A stretch of DNA of 64,000 nt from Paludibacter sp963678465 (GTDB lineage: Bacteria; Bacteroidota; Bacteroidia; Bacteroidales; Paludibacteraceae): contig OY782858.1 of assembly GCA_963678465.1 (NCBI GenBank), positions 3,224,001 through 3,288,000 on the forward strand, given 5' to 3'. The position numbers and the translations under genes are program-made. This document shows, piece by piece, positions 61,049 to 64,000 of this stretch. Under the pieces are notes generated by a model. The model saw only the letters and a program-made list of their open reading frames with translations, was not told the DNA's origin and searched no databases. Position 1 is the stretch's first letter; each line of letters opens with the position of its first letter.

Positions 61049-61275
61049 TTTAAATAAAAATTTTGATTTGTATTCATTAAACAAAATACTTCAGTTTTAG
61101 TTTAATGTGCATTTTTCAAATTTAGCAGAGATTTATTTAAATGTATGATTTTGTGTTGATATATAGATAGTTGTGTTTTGGGTGGATCTATTGGAGAAAA
61201 TTAGCGGACTTGCTTTTTAATGAAATTTTTGATAATGAAATGTCTGTGGATTTTTGACTTATCTCTTGGCTGGTG

Positions 61276-61962
61276 TTAAGCGACGGCAAGTGTGAAAATG
61301 CTTATTTTTACATTTGGAATGCTAAGTAGGGTGTTGATGGCTGCCTCGAGCGTTGAGCCGGTAGTGAGTACATCATCGATAAGCAAAAGGTGTTTGCCTT
61401 CAAGATGTGTGGGGTCTGAGAGCTCAAAAATACCTGCTGTATTCTCAAATCTTTCGAAAACAGATTTTTTTGTTTGCGTTGCAGTTTCCTTTATTCTCTT
61501 TAATGTGTTGGTGTCCTGTTGCTTATTGAGTACGGCGCTTAGTCCTTTCCCTATCCACTCGCTCTGGTTGTAGCCTCTTTTGGCTAATTTCTTAGGGTGT
61601 AAAGGAATGGGTATTATCAGGTCGATGCTGCAAAAGTCGGGAGCGTTGAGCAATTCTGCAGCTGCGTATTTGCCCATTATTTCCCCAATTTCTTTATTTC
61701 CCTTGTATTTCAGTTCGTGAAGTAGTTTTTGAAATGGAGAGCCTTTCTGAAACAAAAAGAATGAAGTTCCTCTGAAAATGGGCACTTTTCCCCAGAATCT
61801 TTTTTCTACCGGATTGTCGGGTGTTAAATGGTAATTTGTTCGCGGGATATTGTTCAGGCACGTAAGGCAAATGTGCGATTCGCTTTTCATCAATGTTTCA
61901 CCACAAATGAAGCAAAGATTTGGGTAGATTAAATCTAATAAATCTGCAAATGGATTTTTCAT
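61276..61962 (-). CDS. comF: ComF-family phosphoribosyltransferase
   Basis: A 228-aa protein of the ComF/GntX family. The N-terminal zinc-finger cysteines (CFICGE, CLTCLNN) are followed by a phosphoribosyltransferase fold with the PRPP motif LLIDDVLTTGSTLEAA. It acts with competence or single-strand DNA processing in some bacteria, but its job here is not known. It starts 22 bp after the DGK-like gene on the same strand, and is in one operon with it. Confidence 0.88.
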   Translation of the reverse strand: MKNPFADLLDLIYPNLCFICGETLMKSESHICLTCLNNIPRTNYHLTPDNPVEKRFWGKVPIFRGTSFFLFQKGSPFQKLLHELKYKGNKEIGEIMGKYAAAELLNAPDFCSIDLIIPIPLHPKKLAKRGYNQSEWIGKGLSAVLNKQQDTNTLKRIKETATQTKKSVFERFENTAGIFELSDPTHLEGKHLLLIDDVLTTGSTLEAAINTLLSIPNVKISIFTLAVA

Positions 61963-61984
61963 GGCAGATATTTATTGAACTGAT

Positions 61985-62350
61985 TTAGAAACTCTGTATA
62001 AATGCTATCCCTTTAGGTACGAAAATAATTAATCCTGCTATAGCTGCAAATATTGCTGCCACTAATACGGCGCCGGCAGCCGCATCTTTGGCTTTTCCGG
62101 CCAGCTTGTTTTTGTCGGGCGACACTAAGTCTACAACTGTTTCAATGGCAGTATTCATGATTTCGGCACTCATTACAATGCCAAAACACAAAAGGCAGAT
62201 CAGCCATTCGTTGAGCGAAATTCTGAAAAAGATGCCGCAAATCACCACAAACACAGCCATTACCAGATGAATCTTCATATTAATCTCTGATTTGAGTGCT
62301 GCTTTTATGCCTTTGGCGGCATATCCAAAACTTTTTATTCTGTTTTTCAT
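61985..62350 (-). CDS. dgkA: Diacylglycerol kinase-family membrane protein
   Basis: A 121-aa integral membrane kinase with three or four helices and the family segment ESINTAIETVVDLVSP-like MSAEIMNTAIETVVDLVSPD, followed by KAKDAAAGAVLVAAI. It phosphorylates diacylglycerol or undecaprenol at the inner membrane. Which of the two cannot be told from the sequence. Upstream of comF in one unit, about 100 bp from the efp terminator. Confidence 0.88.
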   Translation of the reverse strand: MKNRIKSFGYAAKGIKAALKSEINMKIHLVMAVFVVICGIFFRISLNEWLICLLCFGIVMSAEIMNTAIETVVDLVSPDKNKLAGKAKDAAAGAVLVAAIFAAIAGLIIFVPKGIAFIQSF

Positions 62351-62381
62351 AGCAACTGAACTTTTGTGATTGCAAATGTAT

Positions 62382-62417
62382 AAAAAAATCCGACAAACTT
62401 TGTTGTTTGTCGGATTT
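62382..62417 (-). terminator. Terminator of efp
   Basis: A perfect 13-bp stem (62386-62398 with 62405-62417) and a 6-nt loop. On the minus strand it is followed by a T-run (A-run 62382-62388 on the plus strand). Confidence 0.85.
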
Positions 62418-62447
62418 GTAATTGGTTCAGTCTGATTTTATTGTCAA

Positions 62448-63014
62448 TTAAGCTTTTACACGTCCCAGGTAAGATCCGTCCCTTGTGTCGATTTCTATTG
62501 TTTCACCTTCGGTGATAAACAAAGGTACACGGATAGTAGCGCCTGACTCAACAGTGGCAGGTTTAAGTGTATTGGTAGCTGTGTCACCTTTCATGCCGGG
62601 TTCGGTATAAGTTACTTTCATTTGTACTTTTACGGGCATATCAGCGTAAAGTACAGTGTCGGTTGATGCATCCGAAACCACTTCTATGCTCATACCTTCG
62701 AGCAGAAAATCAACGCCGTTGATCAGGTCGTGAGCGATGGGTTGTTGGTCGTAGGTTTCCTGATTCATAAAGATAAAATCGTCACCTTCTTTGTATACAA
62801 ATTGAAATGGACGACGTTCTACGCGTACATCTTCCAGCTTTTCGCCAATATTAAAACGGCGTTCAATCACACGACCATCGACAACATCTTTAAGGGTGGT
62901 ACGCATAAAAGTATTGCCTTTGCCTGGCTTTACATGGAGAAATTCTATAACGAAATACAACTTTCCATCCATACGGATACACGTTCCGTTTTTAATATCC
63001 TGAGCATTAATCAT
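62448..63014 (-). CDS. efp: Elongation factor P
   Basis: A 188-aa EF-P with the three beta-barrel domains in the usual order. The conserved loop HVKPGKGNTFMRTTLKDV carries the lysine that is post-translationally modified in some bacteria, and the C-terminal domain ends with the family GDTATNTLKPATVESGATIRVPLFI and IDTRDGSYLGR segments. It relieves ribosome stalling at polyproline stretches. Monocistronic, with its own terminator; a start at ATG 63014 fits the family. Confidence 0.96.
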   Translation of the reverse strand: MINAQDIKNGTCIRMDGKLYFVIEFLHVKPGKGNTFMRTTLKDVVDGRVIERRFNIGEKLEDVRVERRPFQFVYKEGDDFIFMNQETYDQQPIAHDLINGVDFLLEGMSIEVVSDASTDTVLYADMPVKVQMKVTYTEPGMKGDTATNTLKPATVESGATIRVPLFITEGETIEIDTRDGSYLGRVKA

Positions 63015-63101
63015 GAAGTAATTTTTTTATAAGTTTATTTTCAGGCTGCAAAATTACGATTTTAATTCTAAATATCAAAATTAATTGATATACATAATAT
63101 T

Positions 63102-63135
63102 ACAACAGCTCTGCAAGTTTTTGCAGAGCTGTTGT
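63102..63135 (-). terminator. Terminator of argG
   Basis: A perfect 15-bp stem (63102-63116 with 63121-63135) and a 4-nt loop, 32 bp past the argG stop. The T-run is weak, but the stem is strong. Confidence 0.75.
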
Positions 63136-63166
63136 TCGTGATCATTTAGTTTTATTGTTTCGAATC

Positions 63167-64000
63167 TTATTTTTCGTTCCTTTTCTGAACGTTGTAATAG
63201 ATCTTCATTTGGTTGCCAAGGATTTTTGTGAATCCTTTTACGTCGTCGGCACTCCAGGCGCGATTAACTTCGCCGTATTCGCCAAAATCAGTTTTCATTA
63301 AATCGAATGAGCTTTCGACACCTACAAGGGTATAGTTGTAGGGACGAAGTTTTACGATCACTGTTCCGGTTACATTTTGTTGCGAGCTTTGCAGGAATTG
63401 CTCAATGTCGCGCATAACGGGTTCAAGATATTGAGCTTCGTGCAGGAACATGCCATACCAGTTGCCCAATTGATCTTTCCAGTACTGCTGCCATTTGGTA
63501 AGCGTGTGCTTTTCGAGCATTTTGTGGGCGTTGATAATCAGTAATGGTGCTGCGGCTTCGAACCCAACACGGCCCTTGATGCCAATGATAGTGTCGCCAA
63601 TGTGCATATCGCGACCAATACCATATTTATTGGCTATTTCTTCGAGCTGATTAATAAGCAGTACTTTGTTTACGTTGGTTTGTCCGTTAACGGCACAAAT
63701 TTCGCCGTTTTCGAAACTTATAGTAACAGTTTCTTCGCCTTCTTTTTCAACCTGACTTGGATAGGCCGATTCGGGTAAGGTCTGTTCTGATTTTAATGTT
63801 TCTTTTCCTCCGATTGATGTTCCCCACAAACCTTTGTTGATAGAGTATTCCATTTTAGTGAAATCGGCCACAAAACCATGTTCCTTCAGGTAGTTTATTT
63901 CGTATTCGCGGGTCAACACCATGTCGCGTGTGGGCGTAAGAATTTTGATGTTGGGCGCAAGAACGTCGAATGTCAGATCGAAGCGAACCTGGTCGTTGCC
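63167..64000 (-). CDS. argG: Argininosuccinate synthase, C-terminal part
   Basis: The frame is open to the window edge (278 codons including the stop); the N-terminus with the ATP-binding site lies outside. The part visible starts GNDQVRFDLTFDVLAP, carries TREYEINYLKEHG, the WGTSIGG segment of the aspartate/citrulline site, RVGFEAAAPLLIINAHKMLEKHTLTKWQQ, and a C-terminal dimer helix. It joins citrulline and aspartate for arginine synthesis. Not a broken gene; it is simply cut by the window. Confidence 0.93.
   Translation of the reverse strand, partial: GNDQVRFDLTFDVLAPNIKILTPTRDMVLTREYEINYLKEHGFVADFTKMEYSINKGLWGTSIGGKETLKSEQTLPESAYPSQVEKEGEETVTISFENGEICAVNGQTNVNKVLLINQLEEIANKYGIGRDMHIGDTIIGIKGRVGFEAAAPLLIINAHKMLEKHTLTKWQQYWKDQLGNWYGMFLHEAQYLEPVMRDIEQFLQSSQQNVTGTVIVKLRPYNYTLVGVESSFDLMKTDFGEYGEVNRAWSADDVKGFTKILGNQMKIYYNVQKRNEK

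Overview
The window is a contiguous piece of a Bacteroidota chromosome, most likely order Bacteroidales (a Paludibacter-like fermenter would fit). Signs are a SusD-type protein, lipoproteins with acidic residues after the lipobox cysteine, promoters of the TTTG / TAnnTTTG type, a Nudix-type AraR regulator, a GLPGLI protein, the long form of IspG and a moderate A+T bias. No species can be fixed from sequence alone.

Layout. (1) 1-6.6 kb, plus strand: the end of a SusC/SusD-type locus with the 3' end of susD, a surface lipoprotein, an M16 zinc peptidase split by a frameshift, a large lipoprotein and a secreted metallophosphoesterase. (2) 6.6-9.1 kb: ppnP and a HAD phosphatase (minus), then an SPFH/band-7 membrane protein with a small Arc-type ribbon-helix-helix protein (plus). 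(3) 9.4-18.95 kb, plus strand: a complete L-arabinose locus, araR (Nudix regulator), araD, a secreted GH51 arabinofuranosidase, araA, araB, a mutarotase lipoprotein and a sodium/sugar symporter. (4) 19-28.4 kb: core genes marC, a GT2 glycosyltransferase, a BamA-like barrel protein, a Fur-family regulator, mdh, a thioredoxin-fold lipoprotein without CxxC, queG and ispG.

(5) 28.5-51.2 kb is accessory and rich in repeats. It holds small lipoproteins, an aminoglycoside/choline-kinase-like protein, and a minus-strand block of a SEFIR (TIR-like) protein, an unknown 265-aa protein, a small membrane protein and a zinc-ribbon protein. The junctions in that block look like integron attC sites. It also holds two 21-bp-period heptad arrays, a family of palindromic intergenic elements, a 139-bp direct repeat around small lipoprotein genes, TonB-receptor-like barrels with a GLPGLI protein, an S41 peptidase, and an intact 1,540-bp insertion sequence with an 11-bp target duplication and a likely programmed -1 frameshift.

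(6) 51.3-64 kb returns to core genes: a glycosyltransferase and LpxH-like phosphoesterase pair, tyrS, two tRNA-Gln genes, a pyruvate dehydrogenase operon (aceE-aceF-lpd), comF, a diacylglycerol-kinase-like gene, efp and the 3' part of argG running off the window.

How the genes work together. The arabinose locus is self-contained: the GH51 enzyme and mutarotase release and equilibrate arabinose, the symporter imports it, AraA/AraB/AraD convert it to xylulose 5-phosphate, and AraR should sense arabinose. The most interesting part is 30.6-34.4 kb, where a SEFIR gene and unknown partners sit between cassette-junction-like repeats, suggesting a mobile, possibly anti-phage, cassette array with no integrase in view.
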